Positions 63,316 to 64,000 of a DNA stretch of 64,000 nt are shown here, piece by piece (position 1 is the stretch's first letter; every line of letters starts with the position of its first letter). The position numbers and the translations under genes are program-made. This DNA is from Ignavibacteria bacterium UBA2360. Its GTDB lineage: Bacteria > Bacteroidota > Ignavibacteria > Tepidaquicellales > OLB5. Below the pieces are notes generated by a model. It was not told the DNA's origin. It searched no databases and was given only the letters and a program-made list of their open reading frames with translations. The stretch covers positions 62,001 to 126,000 of the forward strand of contig DDTQ01000002.1 in NCBI GenBank assembly GCA_002344125.1. The letters run 5' to 3'.

Positions 63316-64000
63316 ATGGCTATTGTTAAATTAATATCAGATTTTGACGGCGTGTGGACAAATCAGCATATTGAAGCCGATTATGTCTGGAAATATATTC
63401 TTAATACCGTTGCTTCGCATACCGGCGATACACCCGAAACAATTGATGCGCTTCTGCAGCAATCGAAAAATGAAATGGATAATACTCCGTATGATTACGG
63501 CTGGTTTAACGGGGGCGGAGTTTCTTGTTATTACCAGGAAGACCCCTTTGGCGATAATAACGCCATATTTGATTACATAGAAAGATCAGCAAGTGACCGC
63601 TCATACTCACACTTTAAGCAGGAGCTTGCCAGGCTGAAAGATGCTATCGGCAAAAAAACAAACATGACACTGGCTGAATTTTCCAATGATTGCTTCATGA
63701 AATCAACCACCCAGTTCAAACTGGAAGGCAAACTTAAACCGGTTGAAACAGCCGGTGAGGTCATCAAAAAGCTTAACGCCGCGGGTGTAGAAATTGTTGT
63801 AGTATCAAATTCTAAAACAGAAAAGATTGAACATCTTTTCCGCAAAGCGGGACACACTGTTACCAACGAAAACGCCATTGTAAGGGGCAGGCTGCATGCA
63901 ATAGGAGATGCCAGAAAATTTATAATTGATAGCGCATTCACAGAACTTCCTGAATTCTATGAAATAACAGATAGGTTCAAAGTATGTTTAAGGCGCAGCA
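63316..64000 (+). CDS. HAD-superfamily hydrolase (partial)
   Basis: 228 residues before the right window edge, with no stop. Motif I is the strand LISDFDGVWTN with the nucleophile Asp; motif II is VVVSNSKTEK (Ser); the region between is a long helical cap (about 20-140). Residues after this are cut off, so motif III and IV cannot be fully judged. Substrate unknown. Confidence 0.8.
   Translation, partial: MAIVKLISDFDGVWTNQHIEADYVWKYILNTVASHTGDTPETIDALLQQSKNEMDNTPYDYGWFNGGGVSCYYQEDPFGDNNAIFDYIERSASDRSYSHFKQELARLKDAIGKKTNMTLAEFSNDCFMKSTTQFKLEGKLKPVETAGEVIKKLNAAGVEIVVVSNSKTEKIEHLFRKAGHTVTNENAIVRGRLHAIGDARKFIIDSAFTELPEFYEITDRFKVCLRRS

Overview
The window most likely comes from a chromosome of an Ignavibacteriota / Ignavibacteriales bacterium (Bacteroidota-Chlorobiota group). 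Nine secreted proteins, two of them broken, end in a type IX secretion (T9SS) sorting domain of the NYPNPFNP type, with the YDxxGKEV and SGxYFYRL strands typical of that lineage. Gene starts often lack a Shine-Dalgarno sequence, and candidate promoters resemble the Bacteroidota TTTG / TAnnTTTG pattern. No rRNA, tRNA, CRISPR array or prophage was seen.

Layout. 1-11.7 kb: the end of a K+ channel gene whose start is frameshifted, a SixA-like phosphatase with polyphosphate kinase, a PAP2 phosphatase, an Omp85-barrel protein with a kinase-like N-terminal half, an SdiA-regulated-type lipoprotein, a TonB protein, a five-PAS histidine kinase and a thioredoxin-type arsenate reductase. 11.7-15.8 kb: a metallopeptidase lipoprotein, then a minus-strand cluster of an FMN reductase, a pentameric ligand-gated ion channel homologue and a Tat-exported amine oxidase. 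16.2-20.4 kb: a minus-strand run of thioredoxin-TPR protein, a small membrane protein, purS, purQ, tatA and gatA. 20.5-27.2 kb: penicillin acylase family protein, rsmA and mfd on the plus strand. 27.2-38.5 kb: two clusters of T9SS cargo proteins (YCF48-like and SBBP propellers, an M14 peptidase) around a TonB-dependent receptor, with a triple 117-bp hairpin repeat and a YncE-like lipoprotein. 38.6-46.2 kb: a repeat-rich segment with a REP-associated tyrosine transposase (RAYT) and six palindromes of its apparent family between DUF3667, DMT transporter, zinc-ribbon, enoyl-CoA hydratase and protease-TPR genes, then sdhA and sdhB. 47-51.1 kb: an unknown protein, obg, surE and an esterase. 51.2-61.9 kb: a minus-strand PEGA/PQQ-propeller pair and four T9SS proteins (M43 peptidase, two M14 paralogues of which one is split by an amber stop, a beta-helix protein). 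62-64 kb: an MFS transporter and a HAD-like hydrolase cut by the window edge.

Most notable points: (1) a bacterial relative of Cys-loop neurotransmitter receptors in one apparent operon with a monoamine-oxidase-type flavoenzyme, which suggests an amine-responsive unit; (2) a RAYT/REP system whose 33-nt palindromes differ between copies but stay self-complementary; (3) palindromic elements inserted in frame at one and the same place in the sorting domain of three T9SS proteins, recalling Rickettsia palindromic elements; (4) a kinase-like module fused to an Omp85 barrel; (5) three genes broken by a frameshift or stop.
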